From Robbsia sp. KACC 23696 (GTDB lineage Bacteria > Pseudomonadota > Gammaproteobacteria > Burkholderiales > Burkholderiaceae): a stretch of 64,000 nt of DNA. Numbering within the stretch: position 1 is the first letter of the stretch; the number at the start of each line of letters is the position of its first letter. Under the pieces are notes generated by a model. That model was not told the origin of the DNA. It saw nothing but the letters and a program-made list of their open reading frames with translations, and did not search any database. Where the stretch lies: the NCBI RefSeq assembly GCF_039852015.1, contig NZ_CP156628.1:496001-560000 (forward strand). The letters run 5' to 3'. Positions 9,624 through 17,674 of this stretch are shown here, piece by piece. The translations under genes were made by a program, and so were the position numbers.

Positions 9624-10289
9624 TTAAAACGACGACGCGGCGGCCGACAGGATCGCGATGGTCGAGGCCGCGAAGATCGTGAAGCCGATCAGACGGCGTT
9701 TATTCAACTCCGACCACAGAATCACGCCGGTAATCGACAGCAGGATCATCGCGCCGCCAAAGGTATCGGCGAGCAGGATCCAGACTGGTGACATCCCGTT
9801 GCTGCGGTGCAGATTCTCGATGACGCCAATGATGTTGTGTTCGACGCGAGTGACTTTGACGTCGGAAGCGCCGGCCCAGTACTCGGCGTCGAGTAGCGTG
9901 TTAGGCCCGGAAAAGCGGATCTGCCAATGTTCCGGCTGTTGCACCGTTTCGTCGCCCCAGGCAACGGCCTGCGCCGGCTCGCGCGAGACACGAGCGGGCG
10001 CATGACTCAACTTCAACGACTGGCGCAACCACGCCGCCATCGCCTTTGGCGATTGCTGCGCTTCAGGCGGTACCGTCAACTGAACGCTAGAGCGCGTGGG
10101 TGGCGGCAAGGGGATGCGCATCACTGCACGGTGGTTCTGGAAGATGCCGGTCAACCCGAAAAGCAGGCCGGCGATGGCGCCCCACAACCCGAGCCACCCA
10201 TGGATACGTCGGAGCCATTTCAGAAAACGGCTGCGCGCGGAGCCTTTCGAAGCCGGGCGGACCCGGGGAGCAGTGGTGGCGGTGTGCAT
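9624..10289 (-). CDS. PepSY-associated membrane protein, likely iron-regulated
   Basis: A 221-residue membrane protein of the PepSY-associated type. One helix sits at residues 33-52 (HGWLGLWGAIAGLLFGLTG) and two near the C-terminus (ADTFGGAMILLSITGVILW and GFTIFAASTIAILSAA), with a periplasmic domain of about 110 residues between them. Relatives often sit beside TonB-dependent siderophore receptors and are thought to act in ferric-siderophore handling, but the activity of this size class is not settled. The frame extends to a TTG at 10349. ATG 10289 was preferred because the longer form would start inside the Fur-box-like site at 10345-10363. No receptor gene is adjacent. Confidence 0.72.
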   Translation of the reverse strand: MHTATTAPRVRPASKGSARSRFLKWLRRIHGWLGLWGAIAGLLFGLTGIFQNHRAVMRIPLPPPTRSSVQLTVPPEAQQSPKAMAAWLRQSLKLSHAPARVSREPAQAVAWGDETVQQPEHWQIRFSGPNTLLDAEYWAGASDVKVTRVEHNIIGVIENLHRSNGMSPVWILLADTFGGAMILLSITGVILWSELNKRRLIGFTIFAASTIAILSAAASSF

Positions 10290-10344
10290 CCGAACAGAAT
10301 CAGCGAGCTTGAGTGCGCGTAATGTACGCGTAAAACATTTAAAT

Positions 10345-10363
10345 GGCAATGATTCTCATATGC
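10345..10363 (-). promoter_or_regulatory. Fur-box-like site upstream of the PepSY gene
   Basis: Read on the minus strand the 19 bases are GCATATGAGAATCATTGCC. They match the classical Fur consensus GATAATGATAATCATTATC at 13 of 19 positions, including the core ATGA-AATCATT. The site lies about 56-74 bases before the chosen ATG, where promoter elements are expected, and fits iron repression of the PepSY membrane protein. Confidence 0.55.
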
Positions 10364-10380
10364 ATCTAAATGTCATAAAT

Positions 10381-10406
10381 CTCGCGGGCGCTTCCTTGCC
10401 CGCGAG
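10381..10406 (-). terminator. Hairpin after the DUF3443 gene
   Basis: A perfect 9-base stem (CTCGCGGGC / GCCCGCGAG) with an 8-base loop begins 18 bases beyond the DUF3443 stop. On the minus strand it is followed by an AT-rich run (ATTTATGACATTT) rather than a pure U tract, so it is a probable but imperfect intrinsic terminator. Confidence 0.5.
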
Positions 10407-10424
10407 ATCTCGCCACGCGTCGAA

Positions 10425-11681
10425 TTAGAAGGCGACGAAAGGTCCCGTGCCGCCGGGCGTGGATACACCGGAGATGGCGGTAAAGACGCTGCGACCGAAG
10501 AAGAACGGCAGGCCAAGATCGAGGTCCGTCATGCCCGAGGGATAGCCCGCCAGGCCCGGCAATGCGTTGTTGCCGGCATTGTTCGCGTTATACGTCGTGA
10601 CCGTATTGTCGACGACGAAGGAAATCGCCGCCGACGTGGCGTTATCGGATCCCGACAGCGTTGCCGATTGCGTCATCGACGCGGTCGGGCAGTAGAAGGT
10701 GGAGAAACCGCTTTGCGAGCATTGCGTGATGCTGCTCGGGAAGTAGATGCCATTCGAGCCGCTATCGATAAACGACGTGATCGCGCTGCCGTTGTACGAA
10801 CCGTTGAAGGTCAGGCCATTCGTCTTCAATACCGTCGCCGATCCCAGCGCATTGTTCGTCCCGGTACCGATGCCGAAGATCAGCAAGCCGGTGGCGCTGC
10901 TCTGGCCGCCGCTGGCCACGGACGGCAATTGCAAGACCGTGCCGTTGTTGTCGGACGTGAATTGCGTCACCGGATGCGGCAACTGTTGGGCGACAGGCAA
11001 GGTGACGTCCGTGCAGGTGCCCAGCGCGCAGCCGTAGTAAATATGATTCGAGGTGCTTGTCGCGCAGCCGCTACCGCAATCCTGCGGCAACTGGCCGATA
11101 CCCAGCACGCCATTCGCGCCGAATCGGGCGACCGTGTCGACTTCGTATCCGGTCAGCGCGTTCACGCAGCTGCTCGGTGCCGACGGGACGCTGCTGTCGT
11201 GCATCAAATGCACGCGCATACCCGACACGCTCTTGCTGCCGATCTTCACGTCGGCGGTACGCATGCCGCCCCAGCCGTAACCCGATGCGAAGTTCACGCA
11301 TTCGGCCAACGTCGCACCGCTCGACGTCGACACGGTCGGCAGCGTGACCGTCGTGGCCGAGGAGATCAGGCGCAGGCCGACGGATCCGGTATCCACCAGG
11401 ATGTTATCGATGGTTTGGCAGGTCGAGGTGCCCGGCACGCAAACCGTCACGCTGACCGTGGGAATATTGCGGAACGCATTGCCCCCTACCGAAGAACCGA
11501 TCGTCACCGCGACCGCATTTGTCGCAATGGCCGCGGCCGATGTTGTTGCAGTGTTGGCGTTGCTGTTGGCATTGCCGGAAGCGGTACTGCTGCTGCCACC
11601 GCCACCGCCGCCGCATGCGGTCAGGATGAAAGCGGACAAAGCGGCGGCCAGGGCCCAACGGGTCCGAGAATAAAACGTCAT
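10425..11681 (-). CDS. DUF3443 family lipoprotein
   Basis: A 418-residue secreted lipoprotein. The signal peptide MTFYSRTRWALAAALSAFIL ends in lipobox T-A-C at Cys23. A Gly/Ser/Asn/Thr-rich linker follows to about residue 60, then a compact beta-rich domain with 'VDTGSVGLRLISS' and 'FIDSGSNGIYFPS'. These two D-T/S-G-S segments resemble the paired active-site motifs of pepsin-like aspartic proteases, and the spacing (about 100 and 310 residues in) is also suggestive. DUF3443 has no established function as far as I know. A DUF2844 gene lies upstream on the same strand, a pairing known from Burkholderia relatives. The start at 11681 places a clean signal peptide at the N-terminus; a 22-residue longer frame exists. 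Confidence 0.8.
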   Translation of the reverse strand: MTFYSRTRWALAAALSAFILTACGGGGGGSSSTASGNANSNANTATTSAAAIATNAVAVTIGSSVGGNAFRNIPTVSVTVCVPGTSTCQTIDNILVDTGSVGLRLISSATTVTLPTVSTSSGATLAECVNFASGYGWGGMRTADVKIGSKSVSGMRVHLMHDSSVPSAPSSCVNALTGYEVDTVARFGANGVLGIGQLPQDCGSGCATSTSNHIYYGCALGTCTDVTLPVAQQLPHPVTQFTSDNNGTVLQLPSVASGGQSSATGLLIFGIGTGTNNALGSATVLKTNGLTFNGSYNGSAITSFIDSGSNGIYFPSSITQCSQSGFSTFYCPTASMTQSATLSGSDNATSAAISFVVDNTVTTYNANNAGNNALPGLAGYPSGMTDLDLGLPFFFGRSVFTAISGVSTPGGTGPFVAF

Positions 11682-11889
11682 GATCAATTTCCGAAATCGA
11701 GACTGGCGCCAACCGACTGGTAACTCGGGAGAAACGGTGTCAGTCACACCGCCCGCGGAGGGTTACAGTCGTGTCGCGCACGCGCGCCGAGACGACCGCA
11801 ACCCATCCGGCTCTCCCACAAAGGGGCCTGTCGCGCATGAAGCGTTGAAGGGATTCAGCTAGGGGTGAAGCAGGGGACGAAGGCGCGTG

Positions 11890-12462
11890 TCAGCGAAGAT
11901 TCGTCGGAGAAAAGCCGGATGGCAGGGCGCTCTTCAGGTAGGCCAGGCCGTGATAGGCCTGCATCATGCCGCCCGAGAACACCACCAGATCACCGTTATC
12001 CATCGTCATCGGACCGTGTGCATTGCCCGCTGCAGCATTTGCCGCGGCGCCGCTGCGCATGTCGGCGGCATGCGTACCGAGCAACTGACCCAGATTCGGT
12101 ACCGCCGGGCCCGACCACGAAATCGCGAAGACAACGCCGGCGGTTGTCGCGTACTCGTTGACCGTCGTGCCGAGATCGGTCTTGATCGTCGTGACCGCGT
12201 ACTGCGCGGCGGACGTGGCGCTATTGCCGACGTTCACGCCCACTGCATTGACGCTCGCAACCGCCGCGCGCTGCGTCGTCGTCGAGGTACCGCCGAGGGC
12301 GGCGTGGTCCTGCGTGATCGATGCCGCGTTGCCGCCCAATGCTGCATGCGCCGACATCGCGGAGGACATCAACAGGATGGCAAGCATCAATGCCAGCAAC
12401 ATGGCTTGAAAATTCAAACGACCGTGAAACACAACGCCGCACACGGCGGACCCGGTTTTCAT
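11890..12462 (-). CDS. DUF2844 family exported protein
   Basis: A 190-residue exported protein of the DUF2844 type. A hydrophobic segment MLLALMLAILLMSSAMSAHA ends in a signal peptidase I site, and the mature part begins with the characteristic A-A-L-G-G. The remainder is Ala/Thr-rich and small, ending with 'FSGGMMQAYHGLAYLKSALP'. The start is uncertain: ATGs at 12519, 12462 and 12402 are in frame and none has a strong ribosome site. 12462 gives a tolerable n-region. It precedes the DUF3443 lipoprotein gene by about 208 bases on the same strand and is probably co-transcribed. Function unknown; envelope location is inferred from the signal peptide. Confidence 0.7.
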   Translation of the reverse strand: MKTGSAVCGVVFHGRLNFQAMLLALMLAILLMSSAMSAHAALGGNAASITQDHAALGGTSTTTQRAAVASVNAVGVNVGNSATSAAQYAVTTIKTDLGTTVNEYATTAGVVFAISWSGPAVPNLGQLLGTHAADMRSGAAANAAAGNAHGPMTMDNGDLVVFSGGMMQAYHGLAYLKSALPSGFSPTNLR

Positions 12463-13002
12463 CGTGCGCGACGCGTTTCGCGCTTCACTTTGGTAAAAAT
12501 TACGATGTTGACTAGGCATGAGTTAAGAAGATGCAGCGAGGAACCTATTCAGTTCCGTAGATTATGAAATCCACCCGCTATTGCTTACATCTGTTGTATT
12601 ACTTCGGGGAATTTCTGCGATTTTTATCAAACATCAGACGATTTCCGGTTATCTCCCGCCGTGTGTTTTATCGTCAGTGCATGGATATGAATCTTACACG
12701 AGCGTTTGAACGGATCGCGATAAAAGGCATAGTCATTGCGATTAAAACAACACTCACATGTTGTTTAAAAGTGACCTAAATCGAAGATTTTAAATTATAC
12801 AAACGTCCGCATTTATAAATACATACGTACGTAGTAAATAGTTTTATTGAATACGCAATTGCTTTAAATCTTCCCGGCTGAGTCGTATAAATTGCTATTG
12901 AAAGCCTATTGAAGTGATAGGCCCTCTCAATCGCTAGGCCTTCGTCATACGTATGGCCGGAAGTTCGGCTCAGAAGCGCATGTTATGGCGCGAAATGGCT
13001 GA
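12463..13002. other. AT-rich gap of about 540 bases, no convincing gene
   Basis: Roughly 12540-12950 is strikingly AT-rich against the surrounding high-GC DNA and contains T/A tracts and a TACGTACGTA palindrome near 12826-12836. A 71-codon frame at 12564-12779 has no ribosome site and no family features. The segment probably holds the promoter region of the DUF2844/DUF3443 unit and may bind an H-NS-like silencer. Confidence 0.5.
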
Positions 13003-13251
13003 TCATTCAGCGATTTCGGAGGCCAGGCGCCGTAAAATCACACACTTCTCCGCGTCGTTCAGGGTTTTCCAAGCCTTGATTTCGGTTCGCGGTCTTGAGC
13101 AGCCGACGCAAAACGTACGTGTGAATTCGTCGAGCTTGCAGATATTAATGCATGGCGACCCAATTGGCGTGCTATTCAGCGCGTTTTGAATTTTTTGCAA
13201 AAGAACTACATGATTGTCAGCGGGCGCCGACGTGGGATTTTCTTGCGTCAT
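13003..13251 (-). CDS. Small DUF1289 (four-cysteine) protein
   Basis: An 82-residue protein whose centre reads GSPCINICKLDEF...FCVGCSRP, the hallmark of DUF1289. The four cysteines (34, 38, 48, 51) form a likely metal or iron-sulfur site, followed by 'TEIKAWKTLNDAEKCVIL'. The ATG at 13251 lies eight bases after the cobB stop, so it is very probably translated with cobB as the last gene of the cobO-cobB unit. The longer frame upstream only reads through cobB in another phase. DUF1289 proteins have no firmly assigned function; the placement suggests an accessory role around metal or corrinoid metabolism, which is inference. Confidence 0.8.
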   Translation of the reverse strand: MTQENPTSAPADNHVVLLQKIQNALNSTPIGSPCINICKLDEFTRTFCVGCSRPRTEIKAWKTLNDAEKCVILRRLASEIAE

Positions 13252-13259
13252 GGAAACGA

Positions 13260-14759
13260 TTAGCTCAGCGTGGCGATCAGCCAGTCGACATTCGACGGCC
13301 AGTAAGCGTGGAAATAGGTGGCGGTGATACCGCCCAGCCGGTAGACGGGCTCCCCGCGAGAATGACGCGTGGCGTGTCGGGTCTCGGCGCTGGCGGTCAG
13401 CGTCGTGGTCAGGCGGGAGTAATGGAAGGTGTGTCCGCGTACTTCGCCCAGGGGCGTATCCAGCCGATGCATGCCGAGCGCAGCCAGCTTGGGTTGCATC
13501 ACCGACTCGCCTGGCAGGATGCCGAGCATCGGCCAGCGGCGCCCGTCGATGTCGGTCAAGCCAGCCATCAGATAAAGCATGCCGCCACATTCGGCCAACG
13601 TCGGTCGGCCGGCTGCGATATGCGCGCGAATGGCGGCGGCGGTGTGCTGCGCACCCACCAACTGCGCCGCATGTAATTCGGGATAGCCGCCGGGCAGGAT
13701 CAGCGCGTCTGCGCCATCGGGTACCGCTTCGTTCGCCACCGGAGAGAAGGTGACGACCTGAGCACCGAGGGTTGCCAGCAAGGCCAGATTGGCCGGATAC
13801 AAAAACGAAAAGGCCGTGTCGCGCGCGACAGCGATGCGGCGACCTGACAGCGGACCCATGCCGACAGGCTGCTCCGGCTCGGACGGCACGGAGGCAGAGA
13901 AGCGCGGCGCACTCGGATGCGCGGCAGTATTGGCCTGCCGCGCATCAGGCGCCTCGAATACGACCGGAGGTGGCAAAATCGCGCACATTGCCCGATCTCG
14001 CGCCGCGTCGTTGATCGCCTGGTTGCCATTATCCCCCGTCGATGTGCCGGCGTTGCCACTCGGGCCGGGAGCCGGCGCGCCGATCCCCAACTGCGTCAGA
14101 GCGGAGGCCAGTCCGTCCGCGGCCGCGTCGAGCCGCGCGTCCAGATCGGCGATCTCCTGTGCTTGCGTGAGACCCAGATGACGGTCCGGTAGTGTTATCG
14201 CGGCATCGGGTGGAAGATGGCCACACCAATGAATGCCCTCGGGAAGGCTCGACTTCAGGCTCGCGGCGTGCGTGGGAGAGGCGACGCGATTGGCCAGCAC
14301 GCCGTGAAACGGCAGCGTGGGCCGATAGCGGGCGAGGCCGAACGCCAGTGCGCCAAACGTATGCGCCATCGCTTGGGCATCGATGACCGCAAGTACCGGC
14401 ACGCCAAAGCGCTCGGCAAGGTCCGCGCCGCTCGGCTGGCCGTCGAACAGTCCCATCACGCCTTCGATCAGGATCAGGTCGGCCTCGCGCGCCGCATCGG
14501 CCAATATCGACCGGCAGGCGTCCTCTCCGACCATCCACAGATGGAGCGACCAGACCGGTGCGCCGGATGCCCGCGCGAGTATCATCGGATCGAGGAAGTC
14601 CGGGCCGGTCTTGAAGACCCGCACGCGACGTCCTTGACGGGTATGCCATCGGGCGAGTGCGGCCGTGACGGTGGTCTTGCCCTGATTCGACGCCGGTGCC
14701 CCGATAAACAGTGCCGGGCAGGACGCCGACGCATCGGGCGCTTGTTCGAACACCGCCAT
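13260..14759 (-). CDS. cobB: Cobyrinic acid a,c-diamide synthase
   Basis: ATP-dependent amidotransferase (CobB in the aerobic pathway, CbiA family) that amidates side chains a and c of the corrin ring using glutamine. The N-terminal P-loop domain has GAPASNQGKTTV near residue 20, then 'KTGPDFLDPMILARASG' and 'LILIEGVMGLFDG'. The C-terminal class I glutaminase has 'LILPGGYPELHA', the nucleophile in 'AECGGMLYLMAGL' (Cys about 391), and a late 'GHTFHYSRL' containing the histidine. A low-complexity Pro/Ala/Ser linker of about 75 residues (230-305) joins the domains. ATG 14759 overlaps the cobO stop by one base (TGATG), so a TTG three bases earlier was rejected. Confidence 0.94.
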   Translation of the reverse strand: MAVFEQAPDASASCPALFIGAPASNQGKTTVTAALARWHTRQGRRVRVFKTGPDFLDPMILARASGAPVWSLHLWMVGEDACRSILADAAREADLILIEGVMGLFDGQPSGADLAERFGVPVLAVIDAQAMAHTFGALAFGLARYRPTLPFHGVLANRVASPTHAASLKSSLPEGIHWCGHLPPDAAITLPDRHLGLTQAQEIADLDARLDAAADGLASALTQLGIGAPAPGPSGNAGTSTGDNGNQAINDAARDRAMCAILPPPVVFEAPDARQANTAAHPSAPRFSASVPSEPEQPVGMGPLSGRRIAVARDTAFSFLYPANLALLATLGAQVVTFSPVANEAVPDGADALILPGGYPELHAAQLVGAQHTAAAIRAHIAAGRPTLAECGGMLYLMAGLTDIDGRRWPMLGILPGESVMQPKLAALGMHRLDTPLGEVRGHTFHYSRLTTTLTASAETRHATRHSRGEPVYRLGGITATYFHAYWPSNVDWLIATLS

Positions 14760-15481
14760 CAAAATTCCACGCCGCGCTGCGCTTTTACCCCTTGTTCCTT
14801 ATACGGGTGCTTCACTACCCGCATTTCCGTGACCAGATCGGCCGCTTCGATTAAGGCGTCGGCGGCATGCCGACCGGTGATGACGACGTGCACCATGTCC
14901 GGACGCGACTGCACGACCGACAGCACTTCGTCCAAAGGCAGGTATTCGTACTTCAACACGGTATTCAGTTCGTCGAGGATGACCATCTGATACTCGCCGC
15001 TCTCGATCATCCGACGCGCGATGTCCCATCCTTCACGGGCAGTGGCGATGTCCTCGTCGCGATTCTGCGTGGTCCATGTATAGCCATGTCCGACGCTCAC
15101 GAACTCGCATTGCGCGTAGGCCTGCAGCAAGTCGCGCTCCGACGTGTGCAGCGCCCCCTTGATGAACTGCACGACCCCGAGCCGCATGCCATGGCCGATG
15201 ATCCGCAGGCCCATGCCGAAGGCAGCGGTGCTCTTGCCTTTGCCGTTGCCGGTGTTGACGATCAGGAGGCCTTTTTCATTGGTCGCTGCAGCTTGCTTCT
15301 TGTCGAAGCCGGCCTTGCGGCGTTGCGCCATCCGCAAGTGGGCATCGCCGTCCGTGGCAACACTATCGCCGCCACTGTCTTGCTGCGCCTCGACAGGCGG
15401 GGTGGTTTCGGATGGGCTGTTGCCGGCATCGAGCGGGCTTGCGAGGGGCGGGGATGACGGCATGGGCTTGAGATCGGACAT
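14759..15481 (-). CDS. cobO: Corrinoid adenosyltransferase (CobO/BtuR/CobA type)
   Basis: Transfers the adenosyl group of ATP to the cobalt of reduced corrinoids. The 240-residue protein has an N-terminal Pro/Ser-rich extension of about 50 residues and then the family core: 'KGLLIVNTGNGKGKSTAAFGMGLR' (modified P-loop), 'GVVQFIKGA', 'MVILDELNTVLKYEYL' and 'HVVITGRHAADALIEAADLVTEM'. The C-terminal 'VKHPYKEQGVKAQRGVEF' is diagnostic. Its stop overlaps the cobB start, so cobO-cobB-DUF1289 form one unit; cobE lies 144 bases upstream on the same strand. Confidence 0.95.
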   Translation of the reverse strand: MSDLKPMPSSPPLASPLDAGNSPSETTPPVEAQQDSGGDSVATDGDAHLRMAQRRKAGFDKKQAAATNEKGLLIVNTGNGKGKSTAAFGMGLRIIGHGMRLGVVQFIKGALHTSERDLLQAYAQCEFVSVGHGYTWTTQNRDEDIATAREGWDIARRMIESGEYQMVILDELNTVLKYEYLPLDEVLSVVQSRPDMVHVVITGRHAADALIEAADLVTEMRVVKHPYKEQGVKAQRGVEF

Positions 15482-15625
15482 CGGTATCGTAAAACGGGCA
15501 ATAAGCGAATGGCAGGTCGGCAGGGCGGCGCTTCGAGGCTAGGCTGGCGTGTGCGCCTGCGGAACCGTCGCACCCTACTGGAGCGAGTCGGCTCCGACGA
15601 TACCACAGACCGCGGCAGCGCCGAT

Positions 15626-16174
15626 TCAGCGGGCGAGTGGGGCAAGCGGGGCGAAGGGAGCGACGATGGCGACGGTCACGTCACCGAAAACGGTTTTCGG
15701 AAGCAGCACCGCGCCGGCAGGACAGGCCGCACGCGCGGCGGCCTCGCAAACATTTTCGATGCCAAAGCGTCGGCGCACCGCATTGGGCGCTGTCAGGTCG
15801 CCGTCTGGCGCGGGCGCCCCCGACGCGACCGTCGTATTCAGCGCATGGGCCAAGGCTTCAACGGAAAACAGGCGCAGCGGCACGTTATGCCGTTCGGCAA
15901 ACGCCAGCAGGCCCACTTCGTTGGCCTTGGCCTCGATGGTGGCCAGGAGCGCCAGCGTGGGCCGGCTGAAGCGGTCCGTTTGCGGTATGCGCGCCAGCGC
16001 GGTTCGTATTGCCGATGCGATGGCATCGGTGGTAACGCCGCGGCGGCAGCCGATGCCGACGACCAGTGCCCCTACCCGGCCATCTCCGTGGGCCGCACGC
16101 ACAGAATCCGTATTCCCATTCGCCTCCGATTGCGGCGATTGGTCTGAATGAAACCACGGCGGTTCAGAAGACAT
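15626..16174 (-). CDS. cobE: CobE / CbiG C-terminal domain protein
   Basis: A 182-residue protein matching the CobE/CbiG C-terminal domain. After a polar N-terminus of about 35 residues it has 'LVVGIGCRRGVTTDAIASAI', the hallmark glycine-cysteine-arginine-rich strand, then 'LATIEAKANEVGLLAFAERHNVPLRLFSVEAL' and 'NVCEAAARAA'. In the aerobic pathway CobE is needed for cobalamin synthesis, but its chemistry is not well defined. In this window the CbiG N-terminal part is encoded separately, fused to CobJ. It probably heads the cobE-cobO-cobB unit. Confidence 0.85.
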   Translation of the reverse strand: MSSEPPWFHSDQSPQSEANGNTDSVRAAHGDGRVGALVVGIGCRRGVTTDAIASAIRTALARIPQTDRFSRPTLALLATIEAKANEVGLLAFAERHNVPLRLFSVEALAHALNTTVASGAPAPDGDLTAPNAVRRRFGIENVCEAAARAACPAGAVLLPKTVFGDVTVAIVAPFAPLAPLAR

Positions 16175-16464
16175 GCGGCGATATAAAGGCGTCAGTGCAG
16201 GGTAACTACCCTATTGGCGGGGCTTGGCGTCTATGCGTGTGCGGTGCATGTCTGATGGTCTCACATTCGATGACGCGCCCGTCATCTTCTCATCACGTTT
16301 ACGCACCGCCCTGTAGGCAAACTGCAAGCAAGTCTGGCTCATCGGCCAGCGACAGCACCGCAGGATCAGGAGCGTCAGGCCAGCGTTACCGTAGTCGGCC
16401 ATCTGCTTTCGGGCAGCATGCTCCCTGATCCCACGGCACGCAATAGTCAATGGGAGAGAAAGTC

Positions 16465-16779
16465 ATGGAAGCGAAGCGATTAGCGATGTCGGTATGTGTC
16501 GGTCTGGCGGTGTTCGGCCTGGCTGCGTTACCCGCCGCCTATGCGTCGGATGCGGCAACCACCTCGACACTCCGGGTAATAGAAGGGACGCCGCCGGCGC
16601 ACGAAAGCGGTAAGACACGTGCACAAGCGCGGGAGGAATTGCTGATCGCCTGGTGCGATGGCACGCTCCAGCACGACGCCAGCGATGTAAATTACCCGTA
16701 TAGCGCGGAGAGTATCGAGCGCACCCGTAGTCTACGGTCGGGCAAGCCCATCCCGGGCGTGAAGGCACGATGCCGTTAA
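16465..16779 (+). CDS. Small exported DUF4148-like protein
   Basis: A 104-residue exported protein. The signal peptide MEAKRLAMSVCVGLAVFGLA ends at A-Y-A before Ser-Asp. The mature part contains 'GKTRAQAREELLIAW' and a 'YPYS' motif, the pattern of the small DUF4148 proteins common in Burkholderia and relatives. ATG 16465 is chosen because GGGAGAG lies seven bases before it; the in-frame ATG at 16450 has none. Two cysteines are present (one in 'AWCDG', one near the C-terminus). No known function; it sits alone between the divergent cobE unit and the convergent response regulator gene. Confidence 0.7.
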   Translation: MEAKRLAMSVCVGLAVFGLAALPAAYASDAATTSTLRVIEGTPPAHESGKTRAQAREELLIAWCDGTLQHDASDVNYPYSAESIERTRSLRSGKPIPGVKARCR

Positions 16780-16802
16780 GCGGGTGGGGGAAGTCCGCGG
16801 TG

Positions 16803-17471
16803 TTACCGCGGCTCTAAGACATATCCCATGCCTCGGACCGTGTGGATCAAAGGCTGGGTGGCGTCATCGTCGATTTTGGCCCGCAGGCGACGAATGGCCG
16901 CATCGACTACGTTGGCATCGCTGTCGAACGTGGTGTCCCAGACGTGCGCGAGAATGGTCGTGCGCGTCAAGACCTGCGATGCGCGGCGCATGAGCAGCCA
17001 CAACAAGGAAAACTCCTTGGCGGTCAACAGTATAGGGCGCGCCCGGCGGTGGGCCTTGCGTTGATCCAGATCCAATTGCAGATCGCCCACTTCGATTCGG
17101 GTCGGCGCACGGGCCGGACCACGACGCAGGATCGCCGTTACGCGTGCAGCGGCTTCCGCGGTCGCAAACGGCTTCAGCAGCACATCGTCGGCGCCATCAT
17201 GCAATGCGTCCAAGCGTTCGCCGAGATCGTCGCGCGCGCTCAGCATCAGCGTCGGTGTGGGACGCCGCTGTTGAATTTCGCGCATCAGCGCGATGCCATC
17301 GGCCCCCGGCAATTCGGTGGCGATGATCAGCAGGTCGTGCTGCGCCTCCATCGCCTCGTGCCGTCCCGACGGCGCGTTGTCGCACGTATCCACCGTGTGC
17401 CCCGATTGCGTCAGTGCATCACGCAAGGCCCACGCTGTCGTACGGTCCGCATCGATGATTAGGATTTTCAT
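16803..17471 (-). CDS. Orphan OmpR-family response regulator lacking the phospho-acceptor aspartate
   Basis: A 222-residue OmpR/PhoB-type DNA-binding regulator. The receiver domain covers residues 1-115 and a winged helix about 125-220 ('LTAKEFSLLWLLMRRASQVLTRTTILAHVWD', 'DAAIRRLRAKID', 'HTVRGMGYVLEPR'). The receiver is atypical. Where the family has the phosphorylated Asp just before 'xxLPG', this protein has Ala51 (IIATELPG), and the acidic pair near residue 8 reads D-A-D instead of E/D-D. The conserved Lys ('LKPFA') and the Thr/Ser position ('LSARDD') remain. It therefore probably works without classical phosphorylation. No histidine kinase gene is adjacent; tlpA is divergent. Start ATG 17471 has AGGA upstream. 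Confidence 0.88.
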   Translation of the reverse strand: MKILIIDADRTTAWALRDALTQSGHTVDTCDNAPSGRHEAMEAQHDLLIIATELPGADGIALMREIQQRRPTPTLMLSARDDLGERLDALHDGADDVLLKPFATAEAAARVTAILRRGPARAPTRIEVGDLQLDLDQRKAHRRARPILLTAKEFSLLWLLMRRASQVLTRTTILAHVWDTTFDSDANVVDAAIRRLRAKIDDDATQPLIHTVRGMGYVLEPR

Positions 17472-17674
17472 ATGACCAATCCTATCTATCTCGCGCGGAA
17501 AGCGCATTTAGACCGGTCCTAACTTGTTGATTGACATCGCATATGATTGGTGCAGGATAGGGGCGGAGCGGCCCGGTTCGGGCGCTATAATCGCCGGGGC
17601 CCGCTGTACGCCGCCTTCGATTGCGCGATTGACCCCTTCTTTTCAACACCGAGTGTGCTCGCCGATGTGGTCTC

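Noticed and set aside
12564-12779. 71-codon frame in the AT-rich gap
   Set aside because: No ribosome site and no recognisable domain; an open frame of this length is expected by chance in AT-rich DNA with few constraints.
16066-16450. Short overlapping frames on both strands between cobE and the DUF4148 gene
   Set aside because: They overlap the cobE start or each other and lack ribosome sites.
16175-16464. Cobalamin riboswitch upstream of cobE (also sought before cobO, cobW and cobG/cobL)
   Set aside because: Neither the GCCACTG-type core nor the B12 box could be found on either strand; only small unrelated hairpins such as AGGGTA/TACCCT were seen.
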